A stretch of 64,000 nt of DNA, from assembly GCA_043745195.1 (NCBI GenBank), contig JAYTTF010000188.1, forward strand, positions 57,863 through 121,862. The letters run 5' to 3'. This document shows, in pieces, positions 26,255 through 34,869 of this stretch (position 1 is its first letter; each line of letters opens with the position of its first letter). This DNA comes from JANXSF01 sp043745195 (lineage in GTDB: Bacteria; Acidobacteriota; Terriglobia; Bryobacterales; Bryobacteraceae). The notes below the pieces were generated by a model that was given only the letters and a program-made list of their open reading frames with translations, was not told the DNA's origin and searched no databases. The position numbers and the translations under genes were made by a program.

Positions 26255-28338
26255 TGAAGACGGCATTGTTATCTATTTTTGTGGCTGGCAGTTTGTTAGC
26301 ACAACCAGTGAAGTCTCCAGCTGAAAAACTGATTTATCCACCGTTGGGGCAAGTGAAGACTCCAGAGATTCAAACGGCAACGCTGCCGAATGGGATCAAG
26401 CTGTATTTGATGGAAAACCATGCACTACCGCTGGTGTATGGCACGGCCATTGTGCGGACAGGCAGCCTTTTCGATCCTGCAGGCAAAGTGGGTGTGGGGG
26501 AAATGGGCGCATCCATCATGCGCAGTGGTGGTACCAAAACTAAGACAGGGGATCAATTGGATGAGCAATTGGAAAACATTGCGGCGACGGTTGAGGCCAG
26601 CATGGGCGACACCGAAGCAAGCGTCACCTTTACAACCTTGAAAGAAAATGCGGATGAGGTAATGGCCGTGTTCAAAGATGTGCTGACGCAGCCGGAATTT
26701 CGCCAGGACAAAATCGACTTACTGAAAAATCAGTTCCGCAGCGCGATTGGCCGTCGGAATGACGATGCGGATGCAATTGCATCGCGAGAGATGGAGCAAA
26801 TTGTTTATGGGCGAGATACCGTGTTTGGCCGGCAACTTGAGTATGAACATGTGGACGCCATTACGCGGCAGGACCTGCTAGCATTTCACGCACGCTATTA
26901 TTTCCCGGCGAATACTATGCTGATTGTTCAGGGTGATTTTTCTGCCGCCGACATGAAACAGAAAGTGGAAGCCTTGTTTGCCGATTGGAAAGAAGTACGT
27001 CCGCCCGTTCCAACATTTCCAAAAGTAGACCGCACCAAGAGCAAGCCCGGAATTTATGTGGCAGAAAAAGAAAACGTGGAGCAGACCTTTTTTGAAGTGG
27101 GGCATTTGGGTGGCAAGTTGAATGACAAGGATTATCCAGCCACTGAAGTGGCGCTGAGCATCCTTGGCTCCAGTTTTTCAGGGAGGTTGTTCAACATTAT
27201 CCGCACGGACAAAGGCTACGCTTACAGCGTCAGCGGAAGTTGGGGTGCGGGGTATTTAAATGAACGGCTGCTGAACATTTCTGGTTCCGCTTCGTTGAAT
27301 AAGACCACCGATACTTTGGAAATCATTCGCAGCGAAATTGGGCGGATTGGCAAGGAAGAAGTTACGGACCAGGAATTGAAATCCGCCAAATCGCGAGTGT
27401 TGAATAGTTTCATATTCAATTTTGATCAACCTCGCAAGACACTTACAAGGATGGTGAGTTATAGTTACTACGGTTATCCATCGGATCACTTATTGAGCTA
27501 TCAAAAAGCCATTGCAGCAGTTACTAAAGCCGATGTACTGGCCGCAGCAAAACGCAACTTGCAAGTGGACAAGCTGGTGTATGTGGTGGTGGGTAAAACC
27601 TCAGAGTTCGGCAGGCCGCTATCGGATTTGAAACTGCCCATTAGTAAGATTGACCTCACCATACCAGAGCCGAAAAAGAAGTCGAATGCCAAGACCGATG
27701 CAACTGGCGCAGCGAAAGCTAAACAGTTGCTGGCACGCGCTCAGCAGGCAATGGGCGGAGCTGAGGCTTTAGCTGCAATCAAGGACATGACCTGGAACGT
27801 GGATATGAACATGGCTGGCACATCGCTAAAGTCCAAGAATCTGTTCCGCGTACCCAATCAGTTCCGGCAGGAACAGGAGTTGCCATTCGGCAAGGTGCTT
27901 GTTTATTCGGACGGCACCACCGGATGGATGAAAACGCCGCAAGGTGAAATTCCCATGCCACCTGAATTCCTGACGCAAGTAAGAGGGCAGATTATGAAGT
28001 TACTGCCGACTTTGGTGATAAGCGACAGGGTTGCCAATCGCACCATATCCCTTGTTGACGACAACACGGTGGAAATTTCTGAACCGGGCAACCCTTCCAT
28101 GAAATTGCGGTTCAATGCCAAGTCAGGCTTGCCGGACAAAGTGAGTTACGCTTCAACAGGAATGCAGGGAATGGTGGATGTGGAAGAGGAGTTGGACGAC
28201 TTCCGCGATATTGGCGGTGGCGTGAAAATGTACTTTAAACAAAGCGTAACGCAATCGGGACAGAAGGCAACTTCTGTGCTGAGCGACTACAAGATCAATA
28301 CTGGTCTGACCAAAGAGGCATTGAGCGCCAAACCATGA
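26254..28338 (+). CDS. M16-family non-catalytic subunit fused to a LolA-like domain
   Basis: 694 residues with signal peptide (TALLSIFVAGSLLAQ). The M16 fold occupies about residues 25-460. At the place of HxxEH it reads MGASIMRSGGT, so the zinc site is absent. After a linker (about 465-490) comes a second domain starting KQLLARAQQAMGGAEALAAI and containing FRVPNQFRQEQELPFGKVLV, which resembles the half-barrel of LolA/LppX-type lipid-carrying proteins and the stand-alone product of the next gene. The start codon overlaps the upstream stop by one base. Confidence 0.88.
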   Translation: MKTALLSIFVAGSLLAQPVKSPAEKLIYPPLGQVKTPEIQTATLPNGIKLYLMENHALPLVYGTAIVRTGSLFDPAGKVGVGEMGASIMRSGGTKTKTGDQLDEQLENIAATVEASMGDTEASVTFTTLKENADEVMAVFKDVLTQPEFRQDKIDLLKNQFRSAIGRRNDDADAIASREMEQIVYGRDTVFGRQLEYEHVDAITRQDLLAFHARYYFPANTMLIVQGDFSAADMKQKVEALFADWKEVRPPVPTFPKVDRTKSKPGIYVAEKENVEQTFFEVGHLGGKLNDKDYPATEVALSILGSSFSGRLFNIIRTDKGYAYSVSGSWGAGYLNERLLNISGSASLNKTTDTLEIIRSEIGRIGKEEVTDQELKSAKSRVLNSFIFNFDQPRKTLTRMVSYSYYGYPSDHLLSYQKAIAAVTKADVLAAAKRNLQVDKLVYVVVGKTSEFGRPLSDLKLPISKIDLTIPEPKKKSNAKTDATGAAKAKQLLARAQQAMGGAEALAAIKDMTWNVDMNMAGTSLKSKNLFRVPNQFRQEQELPFGKVLVYSDGTTGWMKTPQGEIPMPPEFLTQVRGQIMKLLPTLVISDRVANRTISLVDDNTVEISEPGNPSMKLRFNAKSGLPDKVSYASTGMQGMVDVEEELDDFRDIGGGVKMYFKQSVTQSGQKATSVLSDYKINTGLTKEALSAKP

Positions 28339-29141
28339 AAGCTTTTAGTTTGCTGATGATCTTCGCCATGGGCGGATTTGCCCAGGAAACCGGCATCCAA
28401 CAGCGAGGCCGTAAAGTGGTGGATACTGCGCTGGAAGCCTTGGGAGGTGCGCAATTTCTGGCTGTAACGAGCCGCACAGAACAGGGACGTCTGTATTCAT
28501 TCCATAACGACCGAACCACCGGGGCGGCTCGGGCAAAACTCTATACAGCTTATGTTTCCCGTCCTGAAGGGGCGGCTGCTGGATTCTTTGGACAACGGGA
28601 ACGACAGTCATTTCTATCCAAGAAAGATAAGGAAGAGCGTGCCGTAATTTTCAACGAATTAGAGGCCTTTGATTTGGGTTATCGGGGTGCTACGCCAATA
28701 GCAAAAGACGTTTATGACCGATACCGTGATTCGGCGCTACGCAACATCTTTTACATTTTGAAGCATCGCCGTAACGAGAAGGGGATGATTTTTGAGTACC
28801 GCGAAACAACTACCCTGGATAATCTTCCCGTGGAAGTAGTGGACATTACAGATGACGAAAACCGTGTTGTGAAAGTGTATTTTCACCTTTCGACACATTT
28901 GCCTTTGCGGCAAGTGTATGAGCGGCGCAATCCTGAGACTCGCGAATTGAATGAAGAAATTTCCATGTTCACAAAGTACCGTGACGTTGGCGGTGGTGTG
29001 AAGTGGCCGTTCAACATCACTCGGCATCGCAACGGGGAAAAGATTTTCGAATTGTTCTCTGAGTCGGTAAAGATCAACGAACCCATCAGCGACAGCCAAT
29101 TCAAGCTGCCTACCGGCGTCGCCATCATTAAGAGACGCTAA
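28335..29141 (+). CDS. Exported LolA-like protein of unknown function
   Basis: 268 residues with a signal peptide (KAFSLLMIFAMGGFAQ). The start GRKVVDTALEALGGAQFLAV parallels the start of the C-terminal domain of the preceding gene (AQQAMGGAEALAAI), and the end MFTKYRDVGGGVKWPFNITR parallels its DDFRDIGGGVKMYFKQSV. The two domains are therefore probably paralogous. The ATG overlaps the upstream stop by four bases, so the three genes form one operon. The fold class is inferred from pattern, not known function. Confidence 0.75.
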   Translation: MKAFSLLMIFAMGGFAQETGIQQRGRKVVDTALEALGGAQFLAVTSRTEQGRLYSFHNDRTTGAARAKLYTAYVSRPEGAAAGFFGQRERQSFLSKKDKEERAVIFNELEAFDLGYRGATPIAKDVYDRYRDSALRNIFYILKHRRNEKGMIFEYRETTTLDNLPVEVVDITDDENRVVKVYFHLSTHLPLRQVYERRNPETRELNEEISMFTKYRDVGGGVKWPFNITRHRNGEKIFELFSESVKINEPISDSQFKLPTGVAIIKRR

Positions 29142-29948
29142 CTAATTCTCGGTTGGTTTTTCAACACTATCGACCACAATCATCGGGACGGGTCCTTTCT
29201 GTGATTCCAACTTCAAACCGAGCTGTTCCTGAAGAGCGGTGAAGATAGACGGACCACCCGTATCGGATGGCGGCGGTGGAGGTGCTGGTGGCCCGCCAAA
29301 AGGTCCGAAGCCTGCTTGCGATTCGTCAGGGGTCCATTTCAATTCGAAATCGTACTGTTCCGTGAGCCCGGTTTTATCAATCACCTGACGACCCAATTGG
29401 TTTGACAGGTTATTGGCCAGCATCGCCATATCCATTTGCTTTCCGGTCATTTGACCACGACCCATGCTCATCATGCCTGGCGTTTCCTGGCCCTGAGTCT
29501 CCGCCACTTTCATTTTCGATCCGCCCTTGCCGGGGACCAGAGCATAGATAGGAAACTCCTTGGTTTCGCGATGGAACTTCAGTTTGAAACGGTCTTCCAG
29601 CAGTGACAGGATCATGGGCTGCAGTTCGTCTCTACCAATCTGTCCTGTCCCATCGGTCTTGGCATTAACATCGAAACGTTCAGTCCCCATCCAATTAGGC
29701 CCACCTGAAATCTGGAATTGCCGCACACCCAGAGCCTGCTCAATCAAGGACCTGACACTGACGTTCTCGCAAACAAAACGGCCTCGGCTGGTTTGGACAC
29801 GCACGCCATGGAAGGCGGGGTCGCCTGGTTTAATCGAAACCACCTCGAATGCCTTCCGGGCTGAAGGGGAATTCTGCGCATTGGCAAGGCCTGCGGCGAT
29901 GCAAGCCAAGGTGGTTCGACGAGTAAGAGGAAAAGTGTTTTGTTTCAT
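29142..29948 (-). CDS. TIGR03435-family exported protein
   Basis: The 268-residue protein starts MKQNTFPLTRRTTLACIAAG, a cleavable signal. It then has the family hallmark FEVVSIKPGDPAF, the VSVRSLIEQALGVRQFQISG block, MILSLLEDRFKLKFHRETKE, DMAMLANNLSNQLGRQVIDK, LTEQYDFELKWTPDE and ALQEQLGLKLESQKGPVPM. This family is abundant in Solibacter-like acidobacteria and has no assigned activity. A poly-Pro segment lies near residue 230. ATG 29963 is a possible earlier start. It abuts the LolA-like gene tail to tail. Confidence 0.9.
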   Translation of the reverse strand: MKQNTFPLTRRTTLACIAAGLANAQNSPSARKAFEVVSIKPGDPAFHGVRVQTSRGRFVCENVSVRSLIEQALGVRQFQISGGPNWMGTERFDVNAKTDGTGQIGRDELQPMILSLLEDRFKLKFHRETKEFPIYALVPGKGGSKMKVAETQGQETPGMMSMGRGQMTGKQMDMAMLANNLSNQLGRQVIDKTGLTEQYDFELKWTPDESQAGFGPFGGPPAPPPPPSDTGGPSIFTALQEQLGLKLESQKGPVPMIVVDSVEKPTEN

Positions 29949-30051
29949 AAAATCATGCAACATGTTCGAATATACGGCATGCAACAGAAAGGTTCCAGCA
30001 ATTGTACGTTTCCTTGTTTACGGGTACAATCGAACCGTTAGGAGTGCACTC

Positions 30052-30654
30052 ATGAATTTTCGTTGCTTATGGTTTTTGATGGCCGGGATGGCCTTTGGAC
30101 AGCAGGGGCCCAACGCTCCGGATCCGAATCGGCTTCCCGATGAATCACGTGCGTTGAAAGCTTATCTGGGACTGACGGATGATCAGTTAATGCAGATGCG
30201 TAAGGCTGCCGAGTTACTTCACCAATCGGCCAATGAAAAGGTCCGTGCTATGCAGCCACAGTTGGAACAGAAGCGGTTGGCCATTCAACAATTGCTGGGC
30301 GGCAAGAATCCTGACCCCACTGCTTTGGGCAAGGCAGTATTGGAATTGCGGGCTGTCGAAAAGCAGATTGGTGAGATTCACGATGGAGCACGCCAGGGTG
30401 CTTTGGCGGTTCTTACGCCGGAACAACGCACAAAATTTAAGTCGATCGAAGATGCCGCGTTACTGCCAGAGGCAACGCGCGATGCCATTCGGATGGGGCT
30501 TACTCCAGTTGGCCAAACGATGGGGAACCCCGGCGGCGGGAATCGCGGGAATCAAGGTCCGCAGCAAATCCGCGGCACGCAAATGGATGGACCTCGACCA
30601 CAAATGCAGCAGACGCCTGGGCAGCCGCAACCAAAGCGAGAGGAATATCTATGA
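30052..30654 (+). CDS. Exported Spy/CpxP-like protein
   Basis: 200 residues from ATG 30052 (ribosome site GGAG). A signal peptide (NFRCLWFLMAGMAFGQQ) is followed by a helical region with a LTxxQ-type motif (YLGLTDDQLMQMRKAAELLH) and a second one near 125 (LAVLTPEQRTKFKSIEDAAL), the two-LTxxQ arrangement of Spy/CpxP periplasmic chaperones. The last 45 residues are Gly/Gln/Pro-rich and probably disordered. Its stop overlaps the start of the hydrolase gene by four bases. Confidence 0.75.
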   Translation: MNFRCLWFLMAGMAFGQQGPNAPDPNRLPDESRALKAYLGLTDDQLMQMRKAAELLHQSANEKVRAMQPQLEQKRLAIQQLLGGKNPDPTALGKAVLELRAVEKQIGEIHDGARQGALAVLTPEQRTKFKSIEDAALLPEATRDAIRMGLTPVGQTMGNPGGGNRGNQGPQQIRGTQMDGPRPQMQQTPGQPQPKREEYL

Positions 30655-31790
30655 CACCCAACATGCTGGGAGCCTACGGCGAATGGGCGGTGCAGGGCAT
30701 GCAGGATCCGCCTCGGCTATCCTTTCGTCAGCCGATGTTCACTAATGTGGATTCATGGCGAGCAGTGGCGCGTGCGCGATTCCGGGAACTTCTTTCCGGG
30801 CCTGCTGCTTCACAAACTCCAATTCCAGTGGTGCAACACCAAGTGGAATTCGATGGGCTTTCCATTGAGCATCTGCACTGGCAACTACCCTACGGCCCAG
30901 CTACCGATGCGCTGGTACTGAAACCTGCAAAGGCAATTGGAAAACTGCCAGGAGTTGTGGCATTGCACGATCATGGCGGCAACAAGTATTTTGGTTATCG
31001 CAAAATCACGCAGATGTCAAAGGACCCGCACCCGTTAATGATCCGCCATCAGGAACGTTATTACGGCGGCTTAGCTTGGGCCAACGAATTGGCGAAACGC
31101 GGCTATGTGGTGTTGGTGCACGATGCCTTCGCGTTTGGAAGCCGCCGTATGATGCTAGCCGATCTGCCAGCCAATATCCGGAACAACATGGTTGAGGCCA
31201 ATCCCGAATCGGAAGAAGAGATTGTGCGCTATAACCAGTTCGCCAGTGCGCATGAGCATATCATTGCGAAAAGTTTGATCAGCGCGGGAATGACTTGGCC
31301 CGGCGTATTTGTTTCGGATGATCAACGGGCATTGGATTATTTGGCATCGCGTAAAGATGTGGATGCAACGCGGCTGGGCTGCGGTGGCTTATCGGGCGGC
31401 GGACTGCGGACGGTGATGCTGGCCGGAGCCGATGAGCGGATTCGCTGTTCCTGTTGCGTAGGCATGATGACCACTTGGCGCGACTATGCTTTGAGTAAGT
31501 CGCACACACATACATGGATGTGTTACATCCCAGGCTTACCCAAGGAATTGGACTATCCGGAGATTCTGGGCCTGAGTGCGCCCAACCCTGTGCTGGTACT
31601 GAACAACAATCAGGATGCTTTGTTCTCGCTGCCGGAAATGCAGCGCGCTGACCGGATTCTGATTGACGTTTACAAGAAGGCTGCAGCCGCCGAGCGCTAT
31701 AAAGCCAACTTCTATGAAGGTCCGCATAAGTTCGATGCCGCCATGCAGAAGGATGCGTTTGCCTGGTTCGATCGCTGGTTGAAGAGCTAA
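30651..31790 (+). CDS. Alpha/beta hydrolase (acetyl-xylan-esterase/dienelactone-hydrolase-like)
   Basis: 379 residues without a signal peptide. The fold signs are the oxyanion loop VVALHDHGGNKYFG near residue 105, the nucleophile elbow GCGGLSGGGLRT near 245, the acid in VLVLNNNQDALFSL and the terminal His in YEGPHKFDAAMQ. The N-terminal 95 residues carry a beta-rich lead-in as in large carbohydrate esterases of the Abhydrolase_7 type. The substrate is probably an acylated or methyl-esterified sugar polymer; this is inference. It is coupled to the Spy-like gene. Confidence 0.85.
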   Translation: MTPNMLGAYGEWAVQGMQDPPRLSFRQPMFTNVDSWRAVARARFRELLSGPAASQTPIPVVQHQVEFDGLSIEHLHWQLPYGPATDALVLKPAKAIGKLPGVVALHDHGGNKYFGYRKITQMSKDPHPLMIRHQERYYGGLAWANELAKRGYVVLVHDAFAFGSRRMMLADLPANIRNNMVEANPESEEEIVRYNQFASAHEHIIAKSLISAGMTWPGVFVSDDQRALDYLASRKDVDATRLGCGGLSGGGLRTVMLAGADERIRCSCCVGMMTTWRDYALSKSHTHTWMCYIPGLPKELDYPEILGLSAPNPVLVLNNNQDALFSLPEMQRADRILIDVYKKAAAAERYKANFYEGPHKFDAAMQKDAFAWFDRWLKS

Positions 31791-31804
31791 GTTTTCAAAC
31801 TCGC

Positions 31805-31835
31805 TTGCGTCCTCTGGTCAGTTGTTCTATATAAT
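31805..31835 (+). promoter_or_regulatory. Promoter remnant before the dead TonB-dependent receptor
   Basis: A perfect TATAAT lies at 31830-31835 with a weak TTGCGT at 31805-31810 (spacing 19). It is 33 bp upstream of the GTG of the broken receptor gene and would serve it. Confidence 0.4.
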
Positions 31836-31867
31836 GTAGGCCTCTCTGAAACGTTAAAGAGGTCTAT

Positions 31868-32288
31868 GTGCGAGTACTTATTCTTTGTGTTTTTCTCTTG
31901 CTGGTTTCTGGCCTGTCCACCGCCCAAGATACACGCGGAAGCATTTCCGGAACTGTAACGGATGCCCAGAAAGCCACCGTTGCAGGAGCGGCGGTCTTAA
32001 TCGCCAATACGGGAACTGGCACTGCTCACCACAAATGCCAGTGGTTACTACGAAGCAGCTTTGCTGTTACCCGGGGATTATCGTGTAACTGTGGAAAATG
32101 CCGGATTCAAAACATCAGTGCACTCGGGAATTTCCTTAGGCGCGGTCGGCAATGATGCAAACCGAACCGATGCCAAACCGGCTTTTCAACCGCTCCACAA
32201 TGGGGATCAGACTCTTAACATCAGCGATCCTCTCGGCTTGGCGGTCACCTGCACGATATCAACTGGCGGAACGCAACCGGTTCATTAA
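31868..32288 (+). pseudogene. N-terminal fragment of a TonB-dependent receptor
   Basis: From GTG 31868 a signal peptide is followed by TRGSISGTVTDAQKATVAGA and LIANTGTGT, the carboxypeptidase-regulatory-like domain that opens Solibacter-type TonB-dependent receptors. One extra base near 32020 breaks the frame; in the shifted frame it continues TTNASGYYEAALLLPGDYRV and FKTSVHSGISLGA. Beyond about 32150 the match fades, so only some 95 of about 1,100 residues remain. No plug or barrel is left in the window. Confidence 0.82.
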
Positions 32289-32361
32289 CCCGCGCATCGC
32301 ACCGGGGGAATTAGATGTTCAGCAACTGACAGATACGGATTGCATCGCGACTGCTCCTCGC

Positions 32362-32460
32362 CTACTCTGCGCCCTTGATTGCGAATTCAGGGATGCGCAC
32401 GTTGAATTGCCAGGCTCCGGCAAATAGCCCAGGTCTTGGCCCGTGATGAAGATTTTCATT
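32362..32460 (-). pseudogene. Fragment of a TIGR03437 (Solibacter C-terminal) domain
   Basis: In one minus-strand frame ending at TAG 32362 the sequence reads GPRPGLFAGAWQFNVRIPEF, the end of the TIGR03437 domain, in which GxxPGLxAGxxQxNVRxP is the conserved core. The intact copy at 33.1 kb has GQAPGTAGVMQLNVRLPEG and that at 60.9 kb MAPGLVGLYQLNLRVP. Nothing else of the parent gene was recognised. Confidence 0.6.
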
Positions 32461-32736
32461 GGAAGGTTCTCATCGCAACCGCCTTTCGGGAGCGTGTTTT
32501 GGACTTCGCTGGACAATCTAACCGCGTGGTTTCTAGATTTTGCTACAAGGCGAAGGGTGGTATTTCGTGAACGGTGGCAGCAACCGCGGCTTTCAGTGCG
32601 AACTCGCACGGCACCAAGGGTTATGGAGTGGTCATCACTACGGCGGCGCAGCATTCAATCGCGAAATCATCGATTCGCGCAGCCCGCGCCTATAGTTGGG
32701 ATTCGCTCGACAAACCACCCCTGCGGTAGTAACATT

Positions 32737-32982
32737 TCATTTGCTGAGTCTTTGCTTCAAATTCCCAACGTGTACGCTGATCTGGACCCATTTGAAGCGC
32801 CTGCCTTGCTTGGAGCACATCTGCAATTCGCCGCGCTGATAAAATTTCTTGGCGGCCTGCTGGCTAGTATTGGCTTCTTGGGGCCAAAGCTGGCCCCGAA
32901 TATTGGCATCGCAGACTGGCATTGGAGCCTCTTGGGCCAAGCATATGGTTCCGAATATCGCCAAGTACGCGAAATATCTCAC
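32737..32982 (-). CDS. Small exported protein of unknown function
   Basis: 81 residues from GTG 32982. A clean signal peptide (RYFAYLAIFGTICLAQ) is followed by a mature part with two Cys (MPVCDANIRGQLWPQEANTS and RGELQMCSKQGRRFKWVQIS). It keeps a sensible composition in a region where everything else is decayed, which is why I call it real. Family unknown. Nearest intact neighbour is the Kelch protein gene, 83 bp away on the same strand upstream of neither. Confidence 0.55.
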   Translation of the reverse strand: MRYFAYLAIFGTICLAQEAPMPVCDANIRGQLWPQEANTSQQAAKKFYQRGELQMCSKQGRRFKWVQISVHVGNLKQRLSK

Positions 32983-33064
32983 AGCCCTATTATTGGTGGC
33001 AATGTCCCATTCGCGCCCCTCTTAAGGTCCCATTACCTGTTCAATTTGTACCGGTATCCAGCCG

Positions 33065-34744
33065 CTACTTAACCGCGATGGTTACCCCAGCCTGACTACT
33101 TACTCCACCGATTGTCAAAACCACCGGAACTCCATTCCCCGCAGTAATTCCCTCAGGTAATCGTACATTCAACTGCATCACTCCAGCAGTTCCCGGAGCC
33201 TGTCCGCGAAACAGAACCTCACCAGCAAGCCCGCCAATACTTACCGTGGCTGGCAATACAGGTTCAGGAAAGCTCCCCACAGGATATCCTCCCGTCCGGC
33301 TTGCCGGGTTCGTAATGCCTTGTCCTGTTGCATAAAGCACTATCACGCTTCCGGCCAGCGCCGGATTATCAGGCGCGTTGATGCTGCCATCCTGATTCCA
33401 CACCCGTGTTACTAAGCCCGGTTTCGTTGCCACCACTGGCATAGTAACTATGTCACTCGCTTGGCCATTCACAGTAACTACCAGCCGAGCTTCTGTTGAT
33501 CCACTTACTTCATATGGAACCTGTATGTTAATCTGCCCAGTGCTCACGAAGTACAGTGGTGCAGGTTGACCATTCATGCTAACCACCACACCGGACCCGG
33601 AAGTTGGAAGCAAACCAGTTCCAGTGTCGAACCCCAATGAAACGCCGGTCGCCGGTCCCAATCCACTTCCGAACAAGGACACGATTTCGCCGGGAGCCAC
33701 TCTGCCTCCTACACCGCTAAACACATTGCCCAACCCGGCCTGACTGATTTCAGGACGAACCACCGCAGCCCCTGCACCCAGCATCCACAACTCGTTTGTC
33801 GAACCACTAGCTGTACTCCCCCCGAAGAAAAAGCTTGCCCCGCGGTCCATCGCATACGCACTTTCATGGCGGGATCGAGCGGATGGGGAAGGACCACTAA
33901 CAGTCGGCATCAACCAACTTCCCTGCAGCGAGTTGTATTCCCAAGTATCATTCAATTGCCCATTTCCATTACCGCCAAATACAACCAGCCGACTCCGAAC
34001 TGTATCGAAGACCATGCCATAGTGTTCCCGTGGAGGTAAATTATTTCGTGGAGTTCGCTCGGTCCAAGTGTTGGCTGCGAGATCAAAAGACCAAAGATCG
34101 CCTTGGGGACAAGGGCCCGAACCGCTGGAGCATCCGCCATACAAATACATCTGTCCAGCAGCAGCATCCAATACGGCATGATGCAGACACCTGCGCAGTG
34201 GACGATTTCCCGCAGGGCCAATACTGTTCCAAGTGTTGTTCGATAAATTAAACGCCCAAGTGTCATCAAAACGGCCAGCGCTGGTAAACCCATGCGAGAT
34301 AATCATACGTCCCCGCCCAGGCTCGTAAACTGCCGAATGCCCATAGCGCTTGGTTGGCCCTGTGTCGTCAGCACTCAAGCGACTCCAAGTGCGGCGCGGT
34401 ATATCGAATGCCCAAACATCACTGAAAAACCCACTCGCCTGACCGCCAAAAGCTACCAGCCGGTTGTTCGCAGCATCGAAGATCAAAGTATGACCAGAAC
34501 GGGCAGGTGGCAGCGTACCGGAAGGTTGAATTTCAGTCCAACGCCGATCAGCTATTGAGTAAACCCACAGATCGTTTCTGGGCGCAGAATCCCGTCCTCC
34601 AAATAGAAAAATCTGCCCGCCACTGGGTTCATAGGCAATGGGGGCATCAAAACGGGCAGAAGGTTTCTGTCCATCTGCAGGAAGCAGGGAATAGGTGAGT
34701 GTTTGTGCCTCCATTACAAAGGCAAACAGGAAAAGGAATAGCAT
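33065..34744 (-). CDS. Exported Kelch-repeat protein with TIGR03437 C-terminal domain
   Basis: 559 residues from ATG 34744, chosen because GGAG lies nine bases upstream; the open frame has two further ATG/alternative starts up to 34813. A signal peptide (LFLFLFAFVMEAQT) leads into six Kelch blades (for example FLFGGRDSAPRNDLWVYSI, LVAFGGQASGFFSDVWAFD, YLYGGCSSGSGPCPQGDLWS). A TIGR03437 domain follows from about residue 330 (GGRVAPGEIVSLFGSGLGP, then PLYFVSTGQINIQVPYEV and the GQAPGTAGVMQLNVRLPEG core). The protein is probably exposed on the surface and binds other macromolecules. Confidence 0.9.
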   Translation of the reverse strand: MLFLFLFAFVMEAQTLTYSLLPADGQKPSARFDAPIAYEPSGGQIFLFGGRDSAPRNDLWVYSIADRRWTEIQPSGTLPPARSGHTLIFDAANNRLVAFGGQASGFFSDVWAFDIPRRTWSRLSADDTGPTKRYGHSAVYEPGRGRMIISHGFTSAGRFDDTWAFNLSNNTWNSIGPAGNRPLRRCLHHAVLDAAAGQMYLYGGCSSGSGPCPQGDLWSFDLAANTWTERTPRNNLPPREHYGMVFDTVRSRLVVFGGNGNGQLNDTWEYNSLQGSWLMPTVSGPSPSARSRHESAYAMDRGASFFFGGSTASGSTNELWMLGAGAAVVRPEISQAGLGNVFSGVGGRVAPGEIVSLFGSGLGPATGVSLGFDTGTGLLPTSGSGVVVSMNGQPAPLYFVSTGQINIQVPYEVSGSTEARLVVTVNGQASDIVTMPVVATKPGLVTRVWNQDGSINAPDNPALAGSVIVLYATGQGITNPASRTGGYPVGSFPEPVLPATVSIGGLAGEVLFRGQAPGTAGVMQLNVRLPEGITAGNGVPVVLTIGGVSSQAGVTIAVK

Positions 34745-34807
34745 GGTTATTCTCCACATACGAAATATATCCAATTCCGGATCGTAAATATTCCCATCTC
34801 CGAAAAC

Positions 34808-34853
34808 AAACAACCCTCCGGCTCACCTTATGTGAGAACGGAGGGCTGTTGAT
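34808..34853 (-). terminator. Rho-independent terminator after the OmpA-family gene
   Basis: Read on the minus strand, CAACAGCCCTCCG pairs with CGGAGGGTTG. Inside it CTCAC pairs with GTGAG around a short loop. The hairpin is followed by a T-rich run (TTGTTTGTTTT). It begins 17 bp after the stop of the OmpA-family gene (34870). Confidence 0.8.
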
Positions 34854-34869
34854 TTGACGCTTTTGCGGA

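Noticed and set aside
29560..30051. An N-terminal extension of the Spy-like protein
   Set aside because: The open frame runs antisense through the TIGR03435 gene; the ribosome site and signal peptide at 30052 mark the real start.
32443..33072. Plus-strand open frame of 209 codons
   Set aside because: Its composition changes along its length and it runs through the TIGR03437 fragment and antisense to the small exported protein. No domain is recognisable.
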